This document shows positions 7,961 through 15,373 of a stretch of DNA of 61,845 nucleotides, piece after piece (position 1 is the stretch's first letter; every line of letters starts with the position of its first letter). The notes beneath the pieces are model-generated. The model was not told where the DNA came from. It did no database searches and saw only the letters and a list, made by a program, of their open reading frames with translations. A program made the translations under genes and the position numbers. This DNA comes from Elainella sp. Prado103 (lineage in GTDB: Bacteria > Cyanobacteriota > Cyanobacteriia > Elainellales > Elainellaceae), in contig JALOOM010000049.1 of NCBI GenBank assembly GCA_025454395.1, positions 1-61,845 of the forward strand, given 5' to 3'.

Positions 7961-9331
7961 CTATCTACGTCCTAATGCTCGATAAAAGTTCTGGGTGATC
8001 ACTTTCGGTTCTGCCAAGCGTCGATCGAGCGCCCAACGCGATGCCCCAATTAAAAAGCGTTCTGGAATGATACCGGGATCGTTCCCTTGCGCCAACCGTT
8101 CTCCGGCTTCCTCGATCATTCTTTGATGCATCGGTCGGAATCTGGCAACCTCAGCGAAGCTTTTATTGCCTAATTCATTATAAGGTGTGAAACAAACTGT
8201 ATCGACCACGAGCTGTTTTGCCCGGTTAAAGCTTTGCAGAAATTCGTCTGGAATATTGCCTGCCCGTGGATTAGGGTAAACGCGCTGCCAAATCTGATTA
8301 TACTGATCTGCTTCCTTCATAAAACCGAGGCGCTTGAGTAATTCTGTGCTAATAAAAGGACGCAAGTAGGGAGTTGGATGTACTGCATTCGGATGAAAAT
8401 GTAAAGTACTAGCAGGTGAGCGTCCAGCAATATCCATCAAAGAAGGCACCATGTATGGGCCGCCCAATAATAACCCAGATAAGTCAGCAAAAGTTTCGCT
8501 ATGCCAACGTGACCAGGTCAGGGCGACCGATCGCGGTAATCCAGCCTGTAATAGCCGTTGGGCAATTGCCTGGGGGATGACTTGCCGCAGGTTCAAATCA
8601 GTCTGAATATTGTGGGATACCTCATGCAGGATCGCTCCCAATGTCCAGGGGTTGACCATGCGGTGGTAGGGCAGTTGAATGAGTGGAAACGGATTAATCT
8701 GCTTACCCAGCTTGGTTAGGGGAATACCACGACGAAAAGTAGCCGGGCCAAAGCCAGTTTTGATGTAGGAGAAGGGAGCCGGAGTGGGAATGGATCTGGC
8801 TTGTCCCAATCCCATGTAAATATCCTGATAGCAATCTAGAGCAATACGGTCACAGGCTAGCAACCAGGATCCAAATTGGGTTTGACGCTGCCCAAACAAC
8901 TCAAAGTAGAAATCCCAAATCTGCTCGATCGCCTGCACCCATTGATGTCCCCATTCCTTACGAGAAACAAGCGCTTGTAGTCTGGCAATCTCTGGGTGAT
9001 GAATGGCAGCAGCAGCACTACGATCAACTTGAGTCGCAATCCGCTGAAGTTGGGATCGCAGCCGGTTGAGGAGAGCATTCACAGCATCAATATGGGCATC
9101 GCTAGGGCTAGCCGGATCGGTGCCGAATTCGCCAGACTGAAAAGGACGCAAAGCCGCTGCATGACGTTTCAAATTGAGAGCCTGTACCCGTAACCAGGGA
9201 TCCAGATCGATCGGTTCTATAAACCCATCACGGGCGGGCTGGTGGATCGGCAAGAGATCAAAAGATGCCCCCCATGGCTCATCCTCTGCTGCACTCAAAA
9301 ATTGGGATCGGGATTCCAACAATCTATTCAT
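7961..9331 (-). CDS. Zinc metallopeptidase-like protein (HExxH, gluzincin-like)
   Basis: From the ATG at 9331 the protein has 456 residues; an ATG at 9379 would add 16. Counting from the longer start, HEVSH lies at 252-256 in a helix (LGAILHEVSHNIQTDL), and a second helix carries SETFADLSGLLLGG at 294-307. HExxH plus a downstream Glu followed three residues on by Asp is the gluzincin zinc-site pattern, so Glu295 is the likely third ligand. There is no signal peptide, so it may act in the cytoplasm or leave by an unusual route. I prefer the 9331 start because AGGA precedes it and it begins near the recognisable EDEPWGASFDLLPIHQPARD region. It lies between the acidic proteins and the beta-sandwich gene, all transcribed leftward. 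Confidence 0.75.
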   Translation of the reverse strand: MNRLLESRSQFLSAAEDEPWGASFDLLPIHQPARDGFIEPIDLDPWLRVQALNLKRHAAALRPFQSGEFGTDPASPSDAHIDAVNALLNRLRSQLQRIATQVDRSAAAAIHHPEIARLQALVSRKEWGHQWVQAIEQIWDFYFELFGQRQTQFGSWLLACDRIALDCYQDIYMGLGQARSIPTPAPFSYIKTGFGPATFRRGIPLTKLGKQINPFPLIQLPYHRMVNPWTLGAILHEVSHNIQTDLNLRQVIPQAIAQRLLQAGLPRSVALTWSRWHSETFADLSGLLLGGPYMVPSLMDIAGRSPASTLHFHPNAVHPTPYLRPFISTELLKRLGFMKEADQYNQIWQRVYPNPRAGNIPDEFLQSFNRAKQLVVDTVCFTPYNELGNKSFAEVARFRPMHQRMIEEAGERLAQGNDPGIIPERFLIGASRWALDRRLAEPKVITQNFYRALGRR

Positions 9332-9525
9332 AGTCTTATCCTGGACATTATCTTGCCACAATTCCTGATATGATCTCATGCCGGATAATCAACATCCTGA
9401 ATTGCGATCGAGCTACGCTAACGGTTACTTTCATCGCTTTCATTTGTTATTCATCCTGTCATGTTCGATCGATCACTGTTGTTCTGGCATTATTCTGATT
9501 GCTAGCCGGTCGAGGAATCCTCTGC

Positions 9526-10386
9526 TTAAGCCATCGCAGGACGGCGTTTGCGGCGATTTGACATTGAATTGCTGGGCATTGAACTGGTGGGACGCTGAGA
9601 CATGGTTCTGACGCGATGCTGGGCCCGATGGCAATTCCGCATGGCTCGCTGGGCTTTTTTCGGATCGTCCAGCACCGTTGCTACGTTACCCGCTAAGGCT
9701 CTGAGAGCAGTTTTACTCGATAGGGGTTTACCTTGAGAGACTTGGCGGGCCAACGTGCGAGTGGTGCCCTTCAAGACGGTCGGCAAGGTACGAATGAGTT
9801 TGCGGCTAGTTGGGCTTCGATAAAGCGTACGACCAACCCGTGCAACACCTTGAATAATGGAGGGAGCAACCGAGGTAATGGCTTTTGCTGCGGAAGGAAT
9901 CAGACGTGCCGCCAGCGGTACTAAGGCTCCCAAGAAGGCTTCCGCTTCCGCTTCACTTTCGCTCTGGGAGGCTTGGTAGGCCAAATGCTCCATCATCACC
10001 TCGTATTCACTGGCTCCAGGCATCCCTTCAAACTCACCTTCTAACTCCAGCTCAAATTCGCTTTCATTCAGTCCGAGCGCACCTCCTAATCCTTGCAACA
10101 AGCTGCCAATGAAGGGATCAGCTTCATATTCGCCTTCATATTCAAATTCACTTTCGTATTCATCTTCATACTCACCCATTGGGATTTCCAGCTCAAACTC
10201 TCGCTGCGCCCGTCTCCGTCTCCGCCTGCGAAAGAGTCCTCCGATCGCTTTAATGGCAGCCGGAGCAGCAGAAGCAAGAACCGGAGCTAATAGAGGTAGA
10301 AATTGGTCACTCTCATACTCACTAGAAAACTCGCACTCACCTTCCCGATCGAGCCCAGTTTCAAATTCATACTCATACTCAAACAT
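9526..10386 (-). CDS. Acidic Glu/Tyr/Phe-repeat protein, paralogue 2
   Basis: This 286-residue protein starts MFEYEYEFETG and contains three acidic blocks of alternating Glu with Tyr or Phe (about 1-30, 63-90, 108-128). Between them lie a hydrophobic stretch (29-50) and the striking basic run LFRRRRRRRA (51-60). Residues 136-255 form a conserved half shared with its upstream neighbour: SESEAEAEAFLGAL, RVGRTLYRSPTSRKLIRTLP, TLARQVSQGKPLSSKTALRA. The tail is basic (NRRKRRPAMA). GAGGTG precedes the ATG. There is no signal peptide. I recall such proteins as a scattered bacterial family of unknown function; this was not checked. It lies 80 bp downstream of the paralogue and is probably co-transcribed. 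Confidence 0.7.
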   Translation of the reverse strand: MFEYEYEFETGLDREGECEFSSEYESDQFLPLLAPVLASAAPAAIKAIGGLFRRRRRRRAQREFELEIPMGEYEDEYESEFEYEGEYEADPFIGSLLQGLGGALGLNESEFELELEGEFEGMPGASEYEVMMEHLAYQASQSESEAEAEAFLGALVPLAARLIPSAAKAITSVAPSIIQGVARVGRTLYRSPTSRKLIRTLPTVLKGTTRTLARQVSQGKPLSSKTALRALAGNVATVLDDPKKAQRAMRNCHRAQHRVRTMSQRPTSSMPSNSMSNRRKRRPAMA

Positions 10387-10466
10387 GGTTTCACCTCGTT
10401 AATTGTTTAATAGAGAGCAGCGGTTTGCCGATCGAAGGGCATTCGCTCGCAAGAGGCGGGATCGTT

Positions 10467-11342
10467 TTAGAGACGGGATCGTTGTGGTTGGGTTACTTTA
10501 CGAGCCGCCTTCGAGGATCGCAGCAGGGTTTGAGCAGAAGCCATAGGATTGCCCAACACCTTTTTCGTTTCAGCCGCCATGACTCGAGCCGCAGTGGTTG
10601 GGGTAATGGATTTTCCTTGTGCCGCCTGACGCGCGAGTTTCTGTCCGGCCCGAGCTGCAATTGTCGGGATGGTTTTGACCAAAGGTCGTGTGGTCGGGGA
10701 TTTCCGTAAAGTTTGGGTCAGTGCAGCCGTTCCGCGTACCAGTCGAGGATAAATTCGTTGCATTGCCAAAGATTTGACCGGGATAATCCGGGCCGTAAAG
10801 GCTCCTGTGTAAGCTTCCGCTTCCGCTTCACTTTGCACTTGGCTGGCCATCATGGCTAAGGCTTCGGCTAGCGCTTCTGGCTGTGCGATCGTGGCAGATT
10901 CAAATTCTTCCTCGAATTCGCCTGCAAAAGTACTTTCATATTCAAACTCATCTTCAAACTCGCTCTCGAAGGTGCTCTCATATTCGAATTCACTTTCACG
11001 ACTCAACTGTTTGGCAATGTTACTTAATGTGTTGCCAACCCCAGCACCCCCGATCGCACTACCAACTACCTGAACTGCCTTGGGCGCGACTTTTTGTAAC
11101 ACAGGCTTCAAGCGACGAGCTAGGCTTTTCACTTTTTTGAAAAAAGCTTCTCCTTCATACTCGTCTTCATATTCTCCTTCACCAGCCATACTGGTCATAC
11201 CAGCCATACTGGTCACACGTCCTGCCTCTCTCAAAGAATCTCCCATGAAATCTTCACTTTCATATTCATCTTCAAACAAGCCTTCATATTCATCCTCAAA
11301 TTCATACTCTAGCTCTTGCTGCATGGTTTCGCCATCCAACAT
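10467..11342 (-). CDS. Acidic Glu/Tyr/Phe-repeat protein, paralogue 1
   Basis: The protein has 291 residues. Acidic blocks with Glu, Asp, Tyr and Phe lie at 10-32, 55-66 and 116-149. They enclose a Lys/Arg-rich helical stretch (VKSLARRLKPVLQKVAPKAV, 71-90) and a Gly/Ala segment (94-104). The C-terminal half (168-285) aligns by eye with the next gene: SEAEAEAYTGAF, then TLRKSPTTRPLVKTIPTIAA, KLARQAAQGKSITPTTAARV and KKVLGNP. A very strong GGAGGT sits five bases before the ATG. It is the first gene of the leftward cluster, and a 14-bp minisatellite lies about 75 bp upstream. Function is unknown; the alternation of acidic and aromatic residues suggests cation binding or assembly. Confidence 0.7.
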   Translation of the reverse strand: MLDGETMQQELEYEFEDEYEGLFEDEYESEDFMGDSLREAGRVTSMAGMTSMAGEGEYEDEYEGEAFFKKVKSLARRLKPVLQKVAPKAVQVVGSAIGGAGVGNTLSNIAKQLSRESEFEYESTFESEFEDEFEYESTFAGEFEEEFESATIAQPEALAEALAMMASQVQSEAEAEAYTGAFTARIIPVKSLAMQRIYPRLVRGTAALTQTLRKSPTTRPLVKTIPTIAARAGQKLARQAAQGKSITPTTAARVMAAETKKVLGNPMASAQTLLRSSKAARKVTQPQRSRL

Positions 11343-11795
11343 GGTGTACCTCCATTAGTAGGGATAGTATTGCCTATTGATAGCCTTTGCCGACCGAAAT
11401 TGTCATTCCCCACTTTGAGGTAGCAGTCTTGAGGTAGCAGTCTTGAGCTAACAATCTTGAGGTAGCAGTCTTGAGCTAACAATCTTGAGGTAGCAGTCTT
11501 GAGGTAGCAGTCTTGAGCTAACAATCTTGAGGTAGCAGTCTTGAGGTAGCAGTCTTGAGGTAGCAGTCTTGAGGTAACCCATCTGAGCGACATCAGTAAC
11601 CAGACGACCCATGAGCCAGTTTGATCCTGCTCCATGGAATTTTATACACAATCAATCAGCCATCCAGAACCAGCTTGTTCTAGTGAGCTGCATCGGGCAA
11701 CCTCTGCCACCGACCACCAAAAATACACAAACCGATTATCTTAAATAGAGTGACTGAAACAAAGTAAACGTAACTGATCATCCTCAGATTTTGAC
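11343..11795. other. Divergent intergenic region between acidic-repeat cluster and reductase gene
   Basis: This 450-bp gap must hold promoters for both divergent units. It is dominated by the 14-bp tandem repeat at 11417-11570. From 11640 to 11795 the sequence is AT-richer and non-repetitive (for example CCGATTATCTTAAATAGAG near 11731), which suits promoter DNA, but I could not assign reliable -35/-10 boxes. Confidence 0.5.
11417..11570. repeat. 14-bp minisatellite, 11 units of two variants
   Basis: Eleven contiguous 14-bp units lie here, followed by a partial copy. Variant A is GAGGTAGCAGTCTT (8 copies) and variant B is GAGCTAACAATCTT (3 copies), in the order A A B A B A A B A A A. Within each variant the copies are identical, which points to recent expansion. 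The array is upstream of the acidic-repeat cluster. Confidence 0.95.
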
Positions 11796-13031
11796 ATGCC
11801 TGATCTATCCGATCGCCGCTATGACATTGTGCTGTATGGGGCTAGTGGTTTTGTGGGTCAACAGACAGTGCAATATTTTGCTCATTACCTGGAGCGTTAC
11901 CCGATCCCTCTGCGTTGGGCGATCGCCGGTCGCAATCAGCAAAAATTAGCAGCCGTCAAAGCTCAACTGGGCATTGAGGTCGATGTGCTAGTGGGTGATA
12001 GCCAGGATCAGGAAGCGATCGATCGAATCGTCTCACAAACGCAGGTACTCCTCACAACGGCGGGGCCGTTTGCTCTCTACGGTAATTTACTGGTGGATGC
12101 CTGTGTGCGGTTCAAAACCGATTATGTCGATATTACAGGTGAAACCCCCTGGATCAAGCGTTTAATCGATCGCTATCATGCCCAAGCTGCTGCTGCCGGA
12201 ACTCGGATTATTCCTGGCTGTGGTTTTGACTCGGTTCCGTCCGACTTAGGCACATTTCTGGTTGTGCGGCATCTACAACAAACCTTTGGGTTACCCTGCC
12301 AACAGGTGAAAGCCTACTTTCAAGCGTATGGAGGCTTTAACGGCGGCACACTCGCATCAGGCTTTAATTTATACGACTCTGGAGCTGCTGCTCAGTTTGC
12401 TCAACCCTTTTTGCTCAACCCCCCTGAATTACCCGTACCCAGCCCGATCGATCGTCACCGTGATCCTCAAACTCCTGGGTTTGACCCGGATCTTCAGACC
12501 TGGGTGAGCCCGTTTTTCATGAGTCCAGTCAATACGCGGATCGTTCGTCGCAGTAGTGCTTTATATAGCCAATGGCAGGAGCCTTACGGAGCCGATTTTG
12601 CTTATCAAGAATATTTTAAGTTCGATCAGCCGTTGTCCTGGCTTAAAGCCATAGGTACCACCGCTGGGTTAGCCCTTTTCCTGGCTATTTTGCAGCAGCC
12701 CCAACTGCGATCGGTTTTCCAAGGCTGGCTGCCTCAACCGGGCAGTGGCCCATCCGAACAAACCATGGATCAGGGCTGGTTCGCTTGCGAATTGATTGGT
12801 ACAGACAGCGCTGGGCACCAAGTCCGGGGACTGATTCGCGATCAGGGTGATCCTGGCAATCGAGCCACGGTGAAGATGCTTTGTGAGTCTGCCTTGGGTT
12901 TAGTGCTTAACCGTAATGCCTTACCCGGTGGTGCGAGTCGAGGAGGCATTCTCACACCCGCGACAGGGTTGGGGGATGTCTTAGCCGATCGATTGCGTCA
13001 GGCTGGTATGACCGTCGCGATTCCAATTTAA
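11796..13031 (+). CDS. Saccharopine dehydrogenase-like / trans-acting enoyl reductase family oxidoreductase
   Basis: This 411-residue protein begins with a Rossmann NAD(P)-binding motif, DIVLYGASGFVGQQTVQYF at about residues 9-27. RWAIAGRNQQKL follows, and LLTTAGPFALYGNLLVDACV near 90 is typical of the saccharopine dehydrogenase NADP-binding family. The relatives closest to memory are the trans-acting enoyl reductases of lipid pathways and broadly distributed cyanobacterial homologues. The substrate is not predictable from the sequence. No second biosynthetic gene is adjacent. Its last four bases overlap the end of the convergent VOC gene. Confidence 0.85.
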   Translation: MPDLSDRRYDIVLYGASGFVGQQTVQYFAHYLERYPIPLRWAIAGRNQQKLAAVKAQLGIEVDVLVGDSQDQEAIDRIVSQTQVLLTTAGPFALYGNLLVDACVRFKTDYVDITGETPWIKRLIDRYHAQAAAAGTRIIPGCGFDSVPSDLGTFLVVRHLQQTFGLPCQQVKAYFQAYGGFNGGTLASGFNLYDSGAAAQFAQPFLLNPPELPVPSPIDRHRDPQTPGFDPDLQTWVSPFFMSPVNTRIVRRSSALYSQWQEPYGADFAYQEYFKFDQPLSWLKAIGTTAGLALFLAILQQPQLRSVFQGWLPQPGSGPSEQTMDQGWFACELIGTDSAGHQVRGLIRDQGDPGNRATVKMLCESALGLVLNRNALPGGASRGGILTPATGLGDVLADRLRQAGMTVAIPI

Positions 13032-13387
13032 TGGCTTTCATGCAAAATTAACCGATTGCCAGCCGGATCGTAAGCGTAGGTTTCTCGTCCATGGGAAGCA
13101 GTCATGATATCTAGCGGGGTGGTGTAACCGATCTGTCGGAGTCGCTCGATCGCCGCTTCCAGACATTCCACTTCAATACAAAGGCTCATGCTACCTGCTT
13201 GACCCATAAATTCAGGGTGGTGATCCGGCTTGGGCTTGAAGATTCCGAGCCGTAAACCCGGTAACTCAAACTCGGTGTAAACCTGGGGCACCTGTACGGC
13301 GGGTTCCAGAGCAAAAAACACCTGGTAAAATTCAGCGAGATTCTCAATAGGATCGGCGAGGGCAACAAACACCGTGCTGACTTGCAT
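13028..13387 (-). CDS. VOC family protein (glyoxalase/bleomycin-resistance fold)
   Basis: The 119-residue length and pattern fit a single VOC protein built from two beta-alpha-beta-beta-beta units. It begins MQVSTVFVALADPIENLAEFYQ, with F-x-x-LALxPAVQV and LGIFKPK in the first half. The second half has SLCIEVECLEAAIERLRQIG and ends YAYDPAGNRLILHES, the usual closing strand. Metal ligands cannot be fixed with confidence. Members include lyases, dioxygenases and binding proteins, so the reaction is open. Confidence 0.85.
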   Translation of the reverse strand: MQVSTVFVALADPIENLAEFYQVFFALEPAVQVPQVYTEFELPGLRLGIFKPKPDHHPEFMGQAGSMSLCIEVECLEAAIERLRQIGYTTPLDIMTASHGRETYAYDPAGNRLILHESH

Positions 13388-13597
13388 GATAGAGAAGGCT
13401 CTTAGCTAGAGAATCGACATGCTGATTTGCCCAGCAGCACTGTTGCTTCCACCTGTTTCTCACCTGTTTTTTATCTGGGGCATCAACACACCTATTCCTA
13501 TTTTTGCCAACTTCCTAACGCTTGTCTACCGGCGATCGGCCGTTGTGAGAATGAGCTGGGGGTGTTCTCGCTACTCAATCCTCTATCTTCTAGCTCT

Positions 13598-13636
13598 AAC
13601 CGATAGATCCAACCGATAGATCCAACCGATAGATCC
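13598..13636. repeat. 13-bp tandem repeat, three units
   Basis: AACCGATAGATCC is repeated three times exactly, followed by a partial fourth copy AACCGATTGG. Confidence 0.9.
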
Positions 13637-13707
13637 AACCGATTGGAGGATGTGAAAGACTGACAAGTTCTCCACAGTAAAAGTACGGCAAGAGTATGGC
13701 TGACACA

Positions 13708-13935
13708 ATTAGACTCGCAAGCCTGATTGACTGACAAAACTCAAACTACCCACTGCTACGCAGAAGCAAGCTACACCCCAACCCCTCTCCCAGAGCGGGC
13801 GAGGGGCTCTCGAACCAGGATTTGATTGCAAGTCCCTTCGCCCCTAGTGGGAGAAGGGATTTAGGGATGAGGGGAAAAGATTTGTCAGTCAATCAGCTCG
13901 CAAGCATTAGACTCGCAAGCATTAGGCTCGCAAGC
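13708..13935. repeat. 15-bp tandem array interrupted by a MITE
   Basis: The unit ATTAGACTCGCAAGC lies at 13708-13722, immediately left of the MITE. On the right, a partial unit CTCGCAAGC (13897-13905) is followed by ATTAGACTCGCAAGC and ATTAGGCTCGCAAGC. Removing the MITE and one copy of CTCGCAAGC restores three clean units. Confidence 0.8.
13723..13896. mobile_element. MITE-like element with 16-bp inverted ends and 9-bp target duplication
   Basis: The element is 174 bp long. Its ends are CTGATTGACTGACAAA (13723-13738) and the exact reverse complement TTTGTCAGTCAATCAG (13881-13896). It is flanked on both sides by CTCGCAAGC, which fits a 9-bp target site duplication. The interior has a long imperfect palindrome between about 13777 and 13873 (CCCAACCCCTCTCCCAG on the left, GGGAGAAGGGATTTAGGG on the right), a motif I know from repeated intergenic DNA in cyanobacteria. 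It carries no gene, so movement would need a transposase from elsewhere. Confidence 0.8.
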
Positions 13936-14082
13936 AGCTTCTGGTTTTTCTAATTGGATCCAGAATGCTGAGAGTTAGCCAGACCAGAGTGTTCCGTTTA
14001 GGCTAGAGGAACGGAACCATCGATCGATGCTGGGACGCGAGTTTGTAGGAGAGCACGGGGAAGAGCACGGGGGAGAGCACGG

Positions 14083-15090
14083 GTGAAGTTGGGGCGATGG
14101 ATAGGATTAGTCGCGCTATTGGGGCTGCTCTATTTGTTATGGCGCATCCGGCAGGTGGTGCTGCTGATCTTTGCGGCGATCGTTCTCGCTTTGCCCTTCA
14201 ATCGACTGACTCGGCGGCTACAACGATCGGGGATGGGACGGCGGGCAGCTATCACCGTTTCTGTCGCCACCTTTTTGACCGTACTGTTTTTGATTGTGGG
14301 ACTGCTGATTCCGCCGTTGGTGACTCAAATCCGGCAGGTGGCTTGGCTGCTGCCCTCCGAACTCGCGCAGATTTTCACCTGGCTGAATTGGCAGCAAACC
14401 CAATGGTTCCCGACTGATCGATTGCCGTTAGATGAGATCGCTCGTCAGATTCGACCGATCGCAAGCTGGCTGATTCAATCTTTTTTCAGTTTGTTTTCCG
14501 ATCTGGTTACTGTAGCACTCTATCTTCTGTTGTTAGTGGTGCTGACGATTATGCTGTTTACCAATCCAACGGCTTATCGGCAAGGTTTGGTGCAGTTTTT
14601 TCCTGCTTTCTATCGCCCGCGGATGCATGAGGTGCTGACCCAGTGGGAAGAAACGCTAGTGAAATGGATGCAGCACACCACGCTGGATATGTTGTTAGTG
14701 TCTGGATTAAGTACGATCGGGTTAGCGCTAGTGCATCTGCCGTTTGTGTTAACTCATGCCACCCTGGCGGGGTTACTGGAGGCGGTGCCAATTGTGGGCC
14801 CTTTGCTGAGCCTGACTTCACCCCTGATTGCCGCCCTAATCGATGCGCCTGGGAAAATCCTGCTGGTCATTGGCCTATATGCAGGCATTCATCTCCTGAA
14901 AGGGATCGTGATGCGGCATTGGCGATCTCCTCAGCCACCGGCTCTGCTCCCGGCTCTGCTGTTGCTCGCCCAACTGGCTTTTGCCTTTGCTGCGGGCATT
15001 TGGGGGTTGCTTCTAGCAGTACCGATCGTTCTGACGGTGAAAATTCTGATTCGAGAAATTGTGTTGCGAGATGTTTACCAGACCCGCTAA
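14083..15090 (+). CDS. AI-2E family transporter (PerM-type permease)
   Basis: This 335-residue membrane protein begins with GTG. It has a paired hydrophobic N-terminus (WIGLVALLGLLYLLW and VVLLIFAAIVLALPF), a third helix (AAITVSVATFLTVLFLIVGL) and the family's amphipathic middle region. Later helices include the LLLLVVLTIMLF segment and a C-terminal pair with LAQLAFAFAAGIWGLLLAVP. The order and the PIVGPLLSL motif near 245 match the AI-2E/PerM family. Members have been linked to autoinducer export or Na+/H+ antiport, so the substrate is open. It stands alone between repeat-rich gaps. Confidence 0.85.
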   Translation: MKLGRWIGLVALLGLLYLLWRIRQVVLLIFAAIVLALPFNRLTRRLQRSGMGRRAAITVSVATFLTVLFLIVGLLIPPLVTQIRQVAWLLPSELAQIFTWLNWQQTQWFPTDRLPLDEIARQIRPIASWLIQSFFSLFSDLVTVALYLLLLVVLTIMLFTNPTAYRQGLVQFFPAFYRPRMHEVLTQWEETLVKWMQHTTLDMLLVSGLSTIGLALVHLPFVLTHATLAGLLEAVPIVGPLLSLTSPLIAALIDAPGKILLVIGLYAGIHLLKGIVMRHWRSPQPPALLPALLLLAQLAFAFAAGIWGLLLAVPIVLTVKILIREIVLRDVYQTR

Positions 15091-15096
15091 CGCCAG

Positions 15097-15166
15097 CGAG
15101 TTGATGTAGGCGAGTTGATGTAGGTGAGTTGATGTAGGCGAGTTGATGTAGGCGAGTTGATGCGAG
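15097..15166. repeat. 14-bp tandem repeat, about five units
   Basis: CGAGTTGATGTAGG is repeated from 15097, with one copy starting with T (15125) and a degraded last copy (15153-15166). It lies between the AI-2E permease and the exporter operon. Confidence 0.9.
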
Positions 15167-15373
15167 CAGGTTGAGGTGGGCAAATGGAATAGTGCGAGCA
15201 AGTGATAGTAATCGATGCGGGTGACTGATGCCAATGTGGTTGAACCATTTTCTGGTGGGTTCTCTGGGGGAAGTTCCTGAATATCTAGGACTGGAATCGG
15301 CTAGCAAGTTGCGAAATCTTAAGAAATAATAAGAATAATCTCATAAAAGCAAGCTTGGCGGCGAGAGAGGGTT

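Larger units (their letters stand above)
13388..14082. other. Repeat-rich 695-bp intergenic region
   Basis: I see no convincing gene here. The gap holds a 13-bp tandem repeat (13598-13636), a MITE (13723-13896) set in a 15-bp tandem array (13708-13935), and three copies of a GAGCACGGG(G/A) motif just before the AI-2E permease (about 14052-14083). Confidence 0.7.

Noticed and set aside
2402-11342. Extracellular contractile injection system or type VI secretion locus
   Set aside because: No sheath, tube, baseplate or AAA ATPase gene is present; the resemblance is limited to secreted-type domains.
10109-11358. Long Ser/Tyr-rich reading frames on the plus strand opposite the acidic-repeat genes
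   Set aside because: They are the antisense of GAA/TAT-type repeats, lack ribosome binding sites and have no family resemblance.
11309-11651. Minus-strand reading frames with repeated SRLLPQDCYLK-type peptides
   Set aside because: These are translations of the 14-bp minisatellite, not genes.
13723-13896. The inverted repeat as a simple transcription terminator
   Set aside because: The exact 16-bp ends plus a 9-bp flanking duplication fit an inserted element better, and there is no T run next to the stem.
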